Of a DNA stretch of 64,000 nt, positions 16,543-24,942 are shown in pieces (positions within the stretch are counted from its first letter, which is position 1; each line of letters opens with the position of its first letter). Made by a program: the position numbers and the translations under genes. A model generated the notes under the pieces. The model was not told the origin of the DNA and did not search any database. It saw only the letters and a program-made list of their open reading frames with translations. This DNA is from Arhodomonas aquaeolei DSM 8974 (GTDB lineage Bacteria > Pseudomonadota > Gammaproteobacteria > Nitrococcales > Nitrococcaceae). The stretch covers positions 43,628-107,627 of the forward strand of contig NZ_KB894809.1 in NCBI RefSeq assembly GCF_000374645.1, given 5' to 3'.

Positions 16543-19254
16543 ATGAACGTCGCGAGCCTGCACGGCATCACCCACCACTACGGCGATACCACCGCGCTGG
16601 AGGCCGTGGACCTGGACGTCCCCGCCGGCGGGCTGGTGGGCCTGATCGGACCGGACGGGGTGGGCAAGTCCACCCTGCTCGGCCTGCTCGCCGGCGTGCG
16701 CCGGCTGCAGGCCGGCACGCTCCATGCGCTGGACGGGGACATGGCGAGCGCGGCCCACCGCCGGGCGGTGTGCGAGCGCATCGCCTACATGCCCCAGGGG
16801 CTCGGTGGCAACCTCTACCCCACCCTGAGCGTGGCGGAGAACGTGGACTTCTTCGGCCGGCTGTTCGCCCAGCCCCCGGCGGAACGGCGCGCCCGCGCCC
16901 AACGGCTGCTGGACGCCACCGGACTGCTGCCCTTCGCCGACCGCCCGGCCGGCAAGCTCTCCGGCGGCATGAAGCAGAAGCTCGGGCTGTGCTGCGCACT
17001 CATCCACGACCCGGACCTGCTCATCCTCGATGAGCCCACCACCGGCGTCGACCCGCTCTCGCGCCGCCAGTTCTGGGCCCTGCTTGATGGCATCCGCGAA
17101 CGCCGCCCGGGCATGAGCGTGGTGGTGGCGACCGCCTACATGGAGGAGGCCGAGCGCTTCGACCACCTCGTGGCCATGCACGGCGGCCGGGTCCTTGCCA
17201 CCGGCACGCCGGCGGCGCTGCGCGGACACACGGGCACGCAGGACCTGGAGTCCGCCTTCGTCGCGCTGATGCCGGACGCCGCCGACGGCGAGACCGCCGG
17301 CGTCACCGTCCCGCCGCCCCCGGCGGACGACACGCCGGTGGTCATCGAGGCCGAGCACCTCACCCGCCGGTTCGGCAGCTTCACCGCCGTGGACGATGTG
17401 AGCTTCCGCATCCGCCGCGGCGAGATCTTCGGCTTCCTCGGCTCCAACGGCTGTGGCAAGACCACCACCATGAAGATGCTCACCGGGCTGCTGCCGGCGA
17501 GCGCGGGTGAGGCGCGGGTCCTGGGCGAGCCCGTGGGCACGGGGCTGCGCGCCCGCGAGCGCGTGGGCTACATGTCCCAGTCGTTCTCGCTCTACGAGGA
17601 GCTCACCGTGCGCCAGAACCTGGCGCTGCACGCGCGGCTGTTCCACCTGCCGGCCGCCGCCGTCGGCGAGCGGGTCGCGGAGAGCCTGCGCCGGTTCCGC
17701 CTGGAGAACGTCGCGGACACCCTGCCCGGCGCCCTGCCCCTGGGGGTGCGCCAGCGCCTGTCGCTGGCGGTGGCACTCATCCACGGCCCGGAGCTGCTGA
17801 TCCTCGACGAGCCCACCTCCGGTGTCGACCCGGTCGCCCGCGACGCCTTCTGGCGCGAGCTCATCCGGCTCGCCCGCGAGGACGGCGTGACGATCTTCCT
17901 GTCCACCCACTTCATGAACGAGGCGGCACGGTGCGACCGCATCTCGCTGATGCACGCCGGCCGCGTGCTCGCCGTGGACACGCCGCAGCGCCTGCGCGAA
18001 ACCCACAACGCCGACGACCTCGAGACGGCATTCATCGCCTATCTCGAAGAGGCCGAACCACCGGGGGAACAGCCGGACGCCGGCGAGGCCGCCGCACCGG
18101 CCGCCAGGCGCAGCCACACGAGGCTGCCCGCCGGGCTCCGCCGGCTCGCCGCCTTCACCTGGCGCGAGGCACTGGAGCTGCGGCGCGACCCGATACGGCT
18201 GGCCTTCGCGCTGTTCGGCCCGCTGCTGCTGATGATCGCCTTCGGCTACGGCATCTCCTTCGACGTGGACAACATGCCCTTCGCCGTGCTCGACCACGAC
18301 CGCTCCACCGAGAGCCGGCAACTGCTGGAGCACTTCCGGGGCTCGCGCTACTTCGAGGAGCGCGCCCCGATCGCCGACGACGCGGACATGGAGCGGCGGC
18401 TCGCCAGCGGGGAGCTGCTGGTCGCGCTGGTAATCCCGCCGGAGTACGGCCACGACCTGCTGGCCGGCAATCGCCCGGAGCTGGGCATCTGGATCGACGG
18501 GGCCATGCCGTTCCGCGCCGAGACCACCCGCGGCTACGTCAGCGGCGTACTCCAGGAGTACGTCGAGGACCTCTACCGGGCGCATCCGGAGGCCCTGGCC
18601 GCCGCCTCGCCGGCGACGACGATCACCCGGCTGCGCTACAACCAGGCCTTCGAGAGCGCCAACGCGATCACCCCCGGCGTGATCATGCTGCTGCTCATGA
18701 TCGTACCCGCGATGCTCACCGCCGTGGGCGTGGTCCGGGAGAAGGAGATGGGCTCGATCACCAACGTCTACGCCACGCCGACCCGGCGGCCCGAATTCCT
18801 GATCGGCAAACAGCTGCCCTACGTTGCGGTGGCACTGATGAGCTTTGTCACCCTGGTGGCACTGGCGCTCACACTCTTCGGTGTGCCGTTCACGGGCAGC
18901 CCGCTGGCGCTGATTCTCGGTGCCGTGCTGTACGTGTTCGCCAGCACCGGGCTGGGGCTGCTGATATCGAGCTTCGTGCGCAGCCAGGTGGCCGCGCTGT
19001 TCGCCGCGGCGATCATCACCGTGATTCCCTCGATCAACTTCTCCGGGTTCATGTCCCCGGTATCCGGGCTTGACGCGGCGCCCCACACCATCGGCGTGTC
19101 GTTCCCGGCATCCTGGTTCCAGACCATCAGCGTGGGTACCTTCGCCAAGGGCCTCGGGGCCGGCGCCATGCTCCCGGAGTATCTCGCCCTGGCGGCCTTC
19201 GCGAGCGGCTTCATGCTGGTGGCGACGGCACTGCTGCCGAAGCAGGAGCGCTGA
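16543..19254 (+). CDS. rbbA: ABC exporter with two fused NBDs and a permease, RbbA/YhiH type
   Basis: A 903-aa fusion. NBD1 has Walker A GPDGVGKST (36-44), signature LSGGMKQKL and Walker B LLILDEPT. NBD2 has Walker A GSNGCGKTT from residue 300. Its signature is replaced by LPLGVRQRL, as I recall for RbbA, followed by LLILDEPTSGVD. From about 530 an ABC-2 permease has one helix, a large external domain and five more helices. E. coli RbbA is described as a ribosome-associated ATPase, while the domain makeup indicates export. Length equals the family norm. It lies between its adaptor and the second permease. Confidence 0.9.
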   Translation: MNVASLHGITHHYGDTTALEAVDLDVPAGGLVGLIGPDGVGKSTLLGLLAGVRRLQAGTLHALDGDMASAAHRRAVCERIAYMPQGLGGNLYPTLSVAENVDFFGRLFAQPPAERRARAQRLLDATGLLPFADRPAGKLSGGMKQKLGLCCALIHDPDLLILDEPTTGVDPLSRRQFWALLDGIRERRPGMSVVVATAYMEEAERFDHLVAMHGGRVLATGTPAALRGHTGTQDLESAFVALMPDAADGETAGVTVPPPPADDTPVVIEAEHLTRRFGSFTAVDDVSFRIRRGEIFGFLGSNGCGKTTTMKMLTGLLPASAGEARVLGEPVGTGLRARERVGYMSQSFSLYEELTVRQNLALHARLFHLPAAAVGERVAESLRRFRLENVADTLPGALPLGVRQRLSLAVALIHGPELLILDEPTSGVDPVARDAFWRELIRLAREDGVTIFLSTHFMNEAARCDRISLMHAGRVLAVDTPQRLRETHNADDLETAFIAYLEEAEPPGEQPDAGEAAAPAARRSHTRLPAGLRRLAAFTWREALELRRDPIRLAFALFGPLLLMIAFGYGISFDVDNMPFAVLDHDRSTESRQLLEHFRGSRYFEERAPIADDADMERRLASGELLVALVIPPEYGHDLLAGNRPELGIWIDGAMPFRAETTRGYVSGVLQEYVEDLYRAHPEALAAASPATTITRLRYNQAFESANAITPGVIMLLLMIVPAMLTAVGVVREKEMGSITNVYATPTRRPEFLIGKQLPYVAVALMSFVTLVALALTLFGVPFTGSPLALILGAVLYVFASTGLGLLISSFVRSQVAALFAAAIITVIPSINFSGFMSPVSGLDAAPHTIGVSFPASWFQTISVGTFAKGLGAGAMLPEYLALAAFASGFMLVATALLPKQER

Positions 19255-19258
19255 GGCG

Positions 19259-20383
19259 ATGCGGCGGCTGCAGAATATCTTCTGGCTGGGTCTGAAGGAG
19301 CTGGCGAGCCTCGGCCGGGATCCGGTGATGCTGGTGCTCATCGTCTACGCATTCACGGCCGCGGTCTACGCGGTGGCGAACGGGCTCAAGATGGGCGTGG
19401 ACAACGCCTCCATCGCGGTGGTGGACGAGGACCACTCGTCGCTGTCGCGCTCGATCACGGACGCCTTCCTGCCGCCCTACTTCCAGCCGGCAGAGGAGAT
19501 CGCACCGCGATCGATCGACCGCACCATGGACAACGGCCACTACACCTTCGTGGTCGACATTCCGCCGGATTTCGAGACCGACGTGCTCTCCGGCAGGCAG
19601 CCCGCGGTGCAGATACTGGTGGACGCCACCGCCATGAGCCAGGCCGGGATAGGCGCCGCCTACGTCCAGGAGATCGTCTCCCAGGAGACGCGCCGCTTCG
19701 TCAGCCGCGAGGACGCCTCGACGAGCCTGCCGGTGGACTGGGTGACCCGCGCACGCTTCAACCCGAACCTGGAGGTGAAATGGTTCACCGCGGTGATGCA
19801 GATCAGCAACAGCATCACCATCCTCTCCATCGTCCTGGTGGGGGCGGCGGTGATCCGTGAACGCGAGCACGGGACCCTGGAACACCTGCTGGTGATGCCG
19901 CTGAGCGCGGCGGAGATCATGCTCGCCAAGGTCTGGGCCAACGCCCTGGTGATCCTGATCGCGGCGACCGTCTCGCTCAACGTTGTGGTTCGATGGTGGC
20001 TGGGCGTGCCCGTGGCCGGCTCGATCCCGCTGTTCCTCTGTGGTGCGGCACTGTACCTGTTCGCCACCACCGCACTGGGGATCCTGCTGGCGACGCTGGC
20101 ACGCTCGATGCCGCAGTTCGGGCTGCTCGCGATCCCGGTATTCATCGTAATGATCCTGCTCTCCGGGGCCACGACCCCGATGGAGAGCATGCCCGAGATC
20201 CTGCAGGCACTGATGCAGGCCCTGCCCGCGGCGCACTTCGTGCGCTTCGCCCAGGCCGTGCTCTATCGCGGCGCGGGCATCGACCTCGTATGGCCGGACC
20301 TGCTGGCGATAACCGGGCTGGCGCTGGTGTTCTTCAGCTTCGCCCTGTACCGCTTCCGCGCGAGCCTGGCCGCGGCCGGCTAG
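19259..20383 (+). CDS. yhhJ: ABC-2 permease, YhhJ type
   Basis: A 374-aa inner-membrane protein with one N-terminal helix (about 22-42), a large extracytoplasmic domain (about 45-195) and five C-terminal helices. The cytosolic coupling segment REREHGTLEHLLVMPLSAAEIMLAK is typical of ABC-2 permeases. It probably pairs with the permease half of RbbA. The ATG lies 4 bp after the rbbA stop, so the genes are co-transcribed. The 3' end abuts a transposase remnant. Confidence 0.9.
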   Translation: MRRLQNIFWLGLKELASLGRDPVMLVLIVYAFTAAVYAVANGLKMGVDNASIAVVDEDHSSLSRSITDAFLPPYFQPAEEIAPRSIDRTMDNGHYTFVVDIPPDFETDVLSGRQPAVQILVDATAMSQAGIGAAYVQEIVSQETRRFVSREDASTSLPVDWVTRARFNPNLEVKWFTAVMQISNSITILSIVLVGAAVIREREHGTLEHLLVMPLSAAEIMLAKVWANALVILIAATVSLNVVVRWWLGVPVAGSIPLFLCGAALYLFATTALGILLATLARSMPQFGLLAIPVFIVMILLSGATTPMESMPEILQALMQALPAAHFVRFAQAVLYRGAGIDLVWPDLLAITGLALVFFSFALYRFRASLAAAG

Positions 20384-20470
20384 TGTGAAGGCCCCCCGGC
20401 TGCACTTATGTATCAGTGCCTCATCGAGGTGGCACAGGTCGCTGCGCCACGGGCCGGCATCGAATGAGCC

Positions 20471-20668
20471 CGCGTAGTGGCCGGCTCGGTAGCCCTCGCG
20501 CGCATCGGTACGCTCGCCAGGCGCGGCCTTGAGACACTCCTGCATCTGCGCCTCCAGCGCCTGCTGCACCGTCTCGTGCACCAGCGCCCGCAGCAGATCC
20601 CGATCCTCGCCAAGTAATGCTTCCAGCGCCTCGCCGCTCGCAGTAGCCTTTCGAGTGTGAGTGGCCAT
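20471..20668 (-). pseudogene. 5' fragment of an IS256-family transposase
   Basis: The first 66 codons from the ATG at 20668 (MATHTRKATASGEALEALLG, then DRDLLRALVHETVQQALEA and PGERTDAREGYRAGHY) match the N-terminus of IS256/Mutator transposases. Beyond residue 66 the sequence no longer resembles the family and the whole DDE catalytic region is missing. The ribosome site GGGAGGG is still present. A nonfunctional remnant. Confidence 0.8.
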
Positions 20669-20972
20669 GGCTTCGCCCTCCCAAGGGGATTCAGGTGGTC
20701 GGTCAACCAACCCGAATACCATGGCCGCTCACCTCGCTCTAGCTTGTGCACATCATTCCGCACACTACTCCGGCGGGACGACGTCTAGGGCCTGTCGGCC
20801 GTGCACGATCCTGGATCTTGTCCGGGAGGTTTTTGCCAGTTTGCTTGCGGGTTACCGGGAAAACCTGACGACCTGCCGGCCGTTGTCTGCCCTGACCTCG
20901 TCTGTCGGGCAGTGCCGTGCCTCATTGCCGGCGCCGGTGTCGCTCCGCCACGTGAGCGACATCATCGCGGCT

Positions 20973-20999
20973 GTCGGTTGCCAAGAGCAGCCGATCTAC
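20973..20999. repeat. Solitary REP half-element
   Basis: GTCGGTTGCC-aaga-GCAGCCGATCTAC is the right-hand hairpin of the 125-bp unit with a few changes. It directly abuts the IS110-type transposase fragment. Confidence 0.65.
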
Positions 21000-21000
21000 C

Positions 21001-21132
21001 CGAGCTGCGGTGCTCGCACACGCGCTGCGCCGGCAACAACCGCACCTCCACCCCCTGAGCATGCAGACGCCGTGCCCAGTAGCGCACCCGCGAGCCCGTC
21101 TCCAGTACCACCTCCAGCGGCCCCGCCGGTTC
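21001..21132 (-). pseudogene. IS110-family transposase fragment
   Basis: A 44-codon stretch on the minus strand reads LEVVLETGSRVRYWARRL followed by HAQGVEVRLLPAQRV. This matches the N-terminal DEDD-domain region of IS110 transposases (pattern E-x-G-x-x-x-YWARxL-x-x-x-G-x-x-VRLxPAQ). No start codon or downstream catalytic part remains. It is bordered by a half REP on one side and a BIME on the other. Confidence 0.65.
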
Positions 21133-21156
21133 CGGCCGGGATATACCATGCCACCC

Positions 21157-21271
21157 GCAGGTTGGCTGCTCCTGGCAGCCAACAGCTTCGAGGCCTGTGC
21201 CGGTTACCGGCGCATGGCCGGTCCACGGCGGGTATGGCAGGACGTCGGCTGCCTGCGGGCAGCCGACCTAC
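21157..21271. repeat. BIME-like REP pair, first subfamily
   Basis: GCAGGTTGGCTGCTCCTGGC begins a hairpin equal to the left hairpin of the 125-bp unit except for the GTAG foot, which is GCAG. The right hairpin GTCGGCTGCCTGCGGGCAGC ends in CGACCTAC. The spacer between the two hairpins is unrelated to that of the array. Confidence 0.75.
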
Positions 21272-21295
21272 CGGCGTCAACATACAAGGCCATGC

Positions 21296-21366
21296 GTGGT
21301 CGCAGCCCGTGTGCGACGCTGCCGGGACCGGTCCGGAATGTCGCACGCCTGCGGCGCGCGACCTAC
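21296..21366. repeat. BIME-like REP pair, second subfamily
   Basis: A degenerate left hairpin (GTGGTCGcagcccgtgtgCGAC) is followed by GTCGCACGCCTGCGGCGCGC ending in CGACCTAC. The right half matches the element at 7177-7203 at most positions. Confidence 0.65.
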
Positions 21367-21413
21367 CCGAGCCTCGTCCTGCGCCGTTGCCGCGCCGGTC
21401 CGGCCGCAGCCGG

Positions 21414-22952
21414 CTAGCCCGGACCGGCCAGCAGCGACTCTGCCTCGCGCCTGAGCGCCTCCACGGGCCGCGTGGCGTCCAGCTGCCGCCAGTCCGGTTC
21501 ACCGGCGCCGCGGGCAAGCTGGCGGTCGAGCACGGCGACCGTGGCATCGGAGGCATCGTCACTACGCCGGCGCACCCGTTCGACGAGGACATCCCTCGGG
21601 GCGGTCAGCCAGAACCCCGTGAACGGCACACCGTGGGTCGCGGCCACGGCCTCGGCTGCGGCCCGGTCCTCCGGCCGGTCGAAGACCATGTCCAGCACCA
21701 CGCTGTGGCCGTCGGCGAGCAGCTCGCCCGCGCGCTCTAGCACCCCGGCGTACACCGCCTCAGACACCTCGGGCCGGTACGCCTCGTCCGGCAGGGCCGC
21801 CTCGGGCGCGCGGCCGAAACGGCGCTTGCGGAAGACGTCGCTGCGCAGCACCCGCGCCCCGGGCGCGACGCCCAGCCCGGGCGCAAGGGCGTAGGCGAGG
21901 CTCGACTTGCCTGTGCCACTAAAGCCCCCCACCGCCACCAGCCGCGGGGGCACGGCCTCCAGCGCCCGGGCGGCGAGGGCCAGGTACGCCCGCGCCTCGT
22001 CGGCCTGGGCCTCGCCCGCCGCTCGCTCGCGCTGCACCCCGGCCGCGCGGGCCCCCACGTGGGCACGGATGGCGGCACGCATGGCCATGAACAGCGGCAG
22101 CGCGGCGACGCCGTCGGCCTCGTCACGCCGGTCCAGGTAGCGGTTGAACACCGCGTTGGCGAGCCCGGGGAGGTCCCGGTGCCAGAGGTCCATGAGCAGG
22201 AAGGCGAGATCGTAGAGGACATCGATGTCCGAGAGCGAGCGGTTGAACTCGATGCAGTCGAACACCGTGGGTTCGCCCTCGAACAGGCAGATATTGCGCA
22301 GGTGGAGATCGCCGTGGCAGCGGCGCACGCGGCCATCCCGGGCACGCCGGTCGAGGCACCCGCCCAGCCGGCCCACGGCCGCCAGGCAATCCCGTGTGAG
22401 GGTCTCCGCGGTATCGGCATCGAGGATCCCGGCGGGCAGCGCGGCGAAGCTCCCGCGGTTGCCCTCGACGGTGGCGCGCACGGCGTCGGCGCCCGCCGCG
22501 TCCGCAACCACGGCGGCCTCGCCGTGAAAGGCGGCGATGCGGTCGGCGAGGCGGATCATCAGCGGCACGTCGAGCTCGCCGCGCGCCGCCATGCGGTCGA
22601 AGAGCGTGTCCTGGTCGAAGCGCCGGAGCACGACCACGTACTCCACGACGTTACCCGGGCCGTCCAGGGCGAGGCGGCCCCCGGCGTCACGGTTGACGGT
22701 GGACACCCCGAGGTAGAGCGCCGGCGCGGTGCGGCGGTTGAGCTCGACCTCGGCGCGGCAGAAACGCTCACGCGCGGCGAGCGTGGAGAAGTCCAGGAAA
22801 CCGAGGTCGATGGCGCGCTTGATCTTGTAGACGCGCTCGCCGGCGAGGAAGACCACCGCACTGTGGGTGTCGATACGGGTGACCTCGCCCGCCCCCAGGC
22901 CGTGCGTTCCCGGGTCTGCCAGGAAATCGATGACCGCTCGCTGATCCGTCAA
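21414..22952 (-). CDS. Fused APH-like kinase and P-loop kinase/ATPase
   Basis: A 512-aa two-domain protein. Residues about 1-300 resemble aminoglycoside phosphotransferase/Fructosamine-kinase folds: Brenner-type catalytic motif CHGDLHLRN (212-220) and metal motif FDCIEFN. Residues 335-512 form a zeta-toxin/AAA_33-like P-loop kinase with Walker A GFSGTGKS (343-350). Such fusions are common in proteobacteria and uncharacterised; small-molecule phosphorylation is an inference. I chose a TTG start at 22952 (AGGGAG 8 nt upstream), which gives the usual N-terminus TDQRAVIDFLADP; upstream codons look non-coding. Resistance is not implied. Confidence 0.85.
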   Translation of the reverse strand: MTDQRAVIDFLADPGTHGLGAGEVTRIDTHSAVVFLAGERVYKIKRAIDLGFLDFSTLAARERFCRAEVELNRRTAPALYLGVSTVNRDAGGRLALDGPGNVVEYVVVLRRFDQDTLFDRMAARGELDVPLMIRLADRIAAFHGEAAVVADAAGADAVRATVEGNRGSFAALPAGILDADTAETLTRDCLAAVGRLGGCLDRRARDGRVRRCHGDLHLRNICLFEGEPTVFDCIEFNRSLSDIDVLYDLAFLLMDLWHRDLPGLANAVFNRYLDRRDEADGVAALPLFMAMRAAIRAHVGARAAGVQRERAAGEAQADEARAYLALAARALEAVPPRLVAVGGFSGTGKSSLAYALAPGLGVAPGARVLRSDVFRKRRFGRAPEAALPDEAYRPEVSEAVYAGVLERAGELLADGHSVVLDMVFDRPEDRAAAEAVAATHGVPFTGFWLTAPRDVLVERVRRRSDDASDATVAVLDRQLARGAGEPDWRQLDATRPVEALRREAESLLAGPG

Positions 22953-23082
22953 TGCGCTCGCTCCCTGTGGCCGTATCGTGCAGCGGCGCGGCCGCGCCGC
23001 CGGGGTCCATTGTTGCAGCGCCGTGTTGCGAATGCTAAGACACGGCTGAAACGACACGCCTGCCATCGACAGGGACCGCCCG

Positions 23083-24705
23083 ATGCCGGAAACCGACGGC
23101 CTCTACGCCTTCCAGTTCTTCTTTCAGAAGACCGACCTGCTGATCAACTTCCTGGTGATCCTGGTCGGCATCGCCTTCGGTAACCTGCGGATCAAGGGCG
23201 TGGGCTTCGGCTCCAGCGGGGTGCTGATCGCCGCCATGGTCGCCGGCTACTTCTGGCAGTTCGAGCCGGTCACCATCCTCCAGGACCTGGGCATCGTGCT
23301 GTTCCTGCTCTCGGTGGGGCTGGAGGCCGGACCGAGCTTCTTCCGCGCCTTCCGCCAGCATGCGCGGGAATACATCGTGAACGTGCTCGCGCTGCTCGCC
23401 ATCGCGGGCGTCACGGTGGTCGCGATCGTGGTGGCCACCGGCGTACCCATGGGCATCGGCCTGGGGCTGTTCGCCGGGTCCTTCACCTCCAGTCCGGCGC
23501 TCATCAGCGCGCTGCAGTTCAGCCCCGACGAGCAGGTGATCTTCGGCTACGGCGTGGCCTATCCCTTCGGCCTGCTCGGCGTGATCCTGTTCATCACGGT
23601 CGCCGTGAAGCTGCTCCGCCGTCAGGTCGCCGAGGAGCTCAACGCCCATTCCGACGTCCACACCGCGGTCTACAAGGTGAACAACGCAGACTACAACGGC
23701 CGCCTGATCCGCGACCTCGACGTGCTCACCGAGAACGACGTCGTCGTCTCCGGGGTGTTACGCGACCTCTCGATGCTGCCCGCCGGCGGCAACACCCCGA
23801 TCCTCGTCGGCGACGTGATCCGGCTGGAGGGCCGGGCCGAGGACGTCGAACGGGTCGGGCCGGCCCTCGGCGAGGAGATCCAGGAGAGCTTCGACGAGAA
23901 CGCCGAGCTCGACACCCGTTCCATCGCGGTGGAGAACCTCTCGGTGGTCAACCGCTCGCTCAGCGACCTGGGCATCCGTCTGCGCTACAACGTCTCGCTC
24001 ACCCGGGTGGTGCGCTCCAACGTGGAGTTCGTCCCGCGCCACGACCTCACCCTGGAATACGGGGACGTGGTCGTGGCCGTGGGCACGCCCTACCAGCTCG
24101 ATCAGCTCGAGCTCTTCCTCGGCCACGAGCACCACACCGTGCAGCGCCGGGTGGACATCGGCTCACTGGCGGCGACGCTGTTCCTGGCCTTCGCCATCGG
24201 CGGGGTGATCATCCCGATCCCCACCCTGGGCCAGTTCTCCCTGGGACTCGCGGGCGGCGCACTGGTCTCCGGGCTGATCTTCGGGCACTTCGGCCACATC
24301 GGCAATTTCATCGGCCGCTTCCCGCGCAACGCCACCGCCGTGCTCAAGGAGTTCGGCCTGGCCCTGTTCTTCGTGCAGGTCGGTCTGGAGACGGGCCAGA
24401 GCTTCGTCGACGCCCTCGACGCACAGGCCATCTATTACGCGTTCTACGCCGTGGCCTTCGCCGTGGTCCCCATGGCCGGGAGCTTCCTGGTGGGCCACTA
24501 CCTGCTCCGCATCCCCATCAGCGAGTGCTTCGGTGTGATCTGCGGCGGCATGACCTTCACGCCGGGCCTCGACATCATCCGCCAGGTGGACAGCTCCGAG
24601 CGCCCGGTGGTCGCCTATTCCTCGGTCTATCCGGTATCCCTGATCCTGGTCATCGTGCTCGTGCAGGGCATGCACCTGGCCATCGCCAGTCTCAGGGCGT
24701 TCTAG
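23083..24705 (+). CDS. AspT/YidE-type transporter (aspartate:alanine exchanger family)
   Basis: A 540-aa inner-membrane protein with five or six helices at each end and a central cytosolic region (about 190-355) holding two TrkA-C/RCK-C domains (for example VVSGVLRDLSMLPAGG and LTLEYGDVVVAVG). Conserved membrane motifs include GLGLFAGSFTSSPAL and CGGMTFTPGLD, the paired G-x-x-T-x-x-P elements of the family. AspT exchanges aspartate for alanine; most relatives have unknown anionic substrates. It is divergent from the fused kinase. Confidence 0.88.
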   Translation: MPETDGLYAFQFFFQKTDLLINFLVILVGIAFGNLRIKGVGFGSSGVLIAAMVAGYFWQFEPVTILQDLGIVLFLLSVGLEAGPSFFRAFRQHAREYIVNVLALLAIAGVTVVAIVVATGVPMGIGLGLFAGSFTSSPALISALQFSPDEQVIFGYGVAYPFGLLGVILFITVAVKLLRRQVAEELNAHSDVHTAVYKVNNADYNGRLIRDLDVLTENDVVVSGVLRDLSMLPAGGNTPILVGDVIRLEGRAEDVERVGPALGEEIQESFDENAELDTRSIAVENLSVVNRSLSDLGIRLRYNVSLTRVVRSNVEFVPRHDLTLEYGDVVVAVGTPYQLDQLELFLGHEHHTVQRRVDIGSLAATLFLAFAIGGVIIPIPTLGQFSLGLAGGALVSGLIFGHFGHIGNFIGRFPRNATAVLKEFGLALFFVQVGLETGQSFVDALDAQAIYYAFYAVAFAVVPMAGSFLVGHYLLRIPISECFGVICGGMTFTPGLDIIRQVDSSERPVVAYSSVYPVSLILVIVLVQGMHLAIASLRAF

Positions 24706-24780
24706 CCCCCGGGCACAACCGGGCTGAATGGGCTGCGGCCGCGGTACCACCCGCTCGCCCGAGTCCACCGCACTCCGCTG

Positions 24781-24813
24781 GCCCGTCCGGGTCATGACAT
24801 GACCCAGGCGGGC
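24781..24813. promoter_or_regulatory. Long dyad: operator or bidirectional terminator
   Basis: GGGTCATG-a-CATGACCC (24789-24805) is a perfect 17-bp palindrome. Flanking GCCCGTC/GGCGGGC extends the dyad to 33 bp with one mismatch and one wobble. It lies 76 bp after the transporter gene and 130 bp before the GGDEF gene. The 1-bp centre and odd length are typical of dimeric regulator operators; a hairpin role at the transcript end is also possible. Confidence 0.45.
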
Positions 24814-24942
24814 ACGGGCGTTATGCTCCCGGGCAGAGCGACGGTACCAATACCGGCGTATGGGCATCGCCCGTACCTCTTCGCTCGGGGTTATCCGACA
24901 CTGCCGGACCTTTGCGACGACGCCCATGGCAGCGACACGCCT

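Larger units (their letters stand above)
20384..21413. other. Gene-free region of IS remnants and REP elements
   Basis: A 1-kb stretch with no intact gene. It holds the 5' part of an IS256-type transposase, a short IS110-type fragment, a half REP (20973-20999) and two BIME-like pairs. The part between about 20720 and 20970 shows nothing recognisable. This is an insertion and decay zone between two conserved operons. Confidence 0.7.

Noticed and set aside
20471-20668. A functional short protein from the IS256-like fragment.
   Set aside because: It stops resembling the family after 66 codons and lacks the catalytic domain; continued openness to 19211 is antisense to yhhJ.
24822-24827. TATGCT as the -10 of a promoter for the GGDEF gene.
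   Set aside because: No acceptable -35 is found 16-18 bp upstream; only the palindrome occupies that space.
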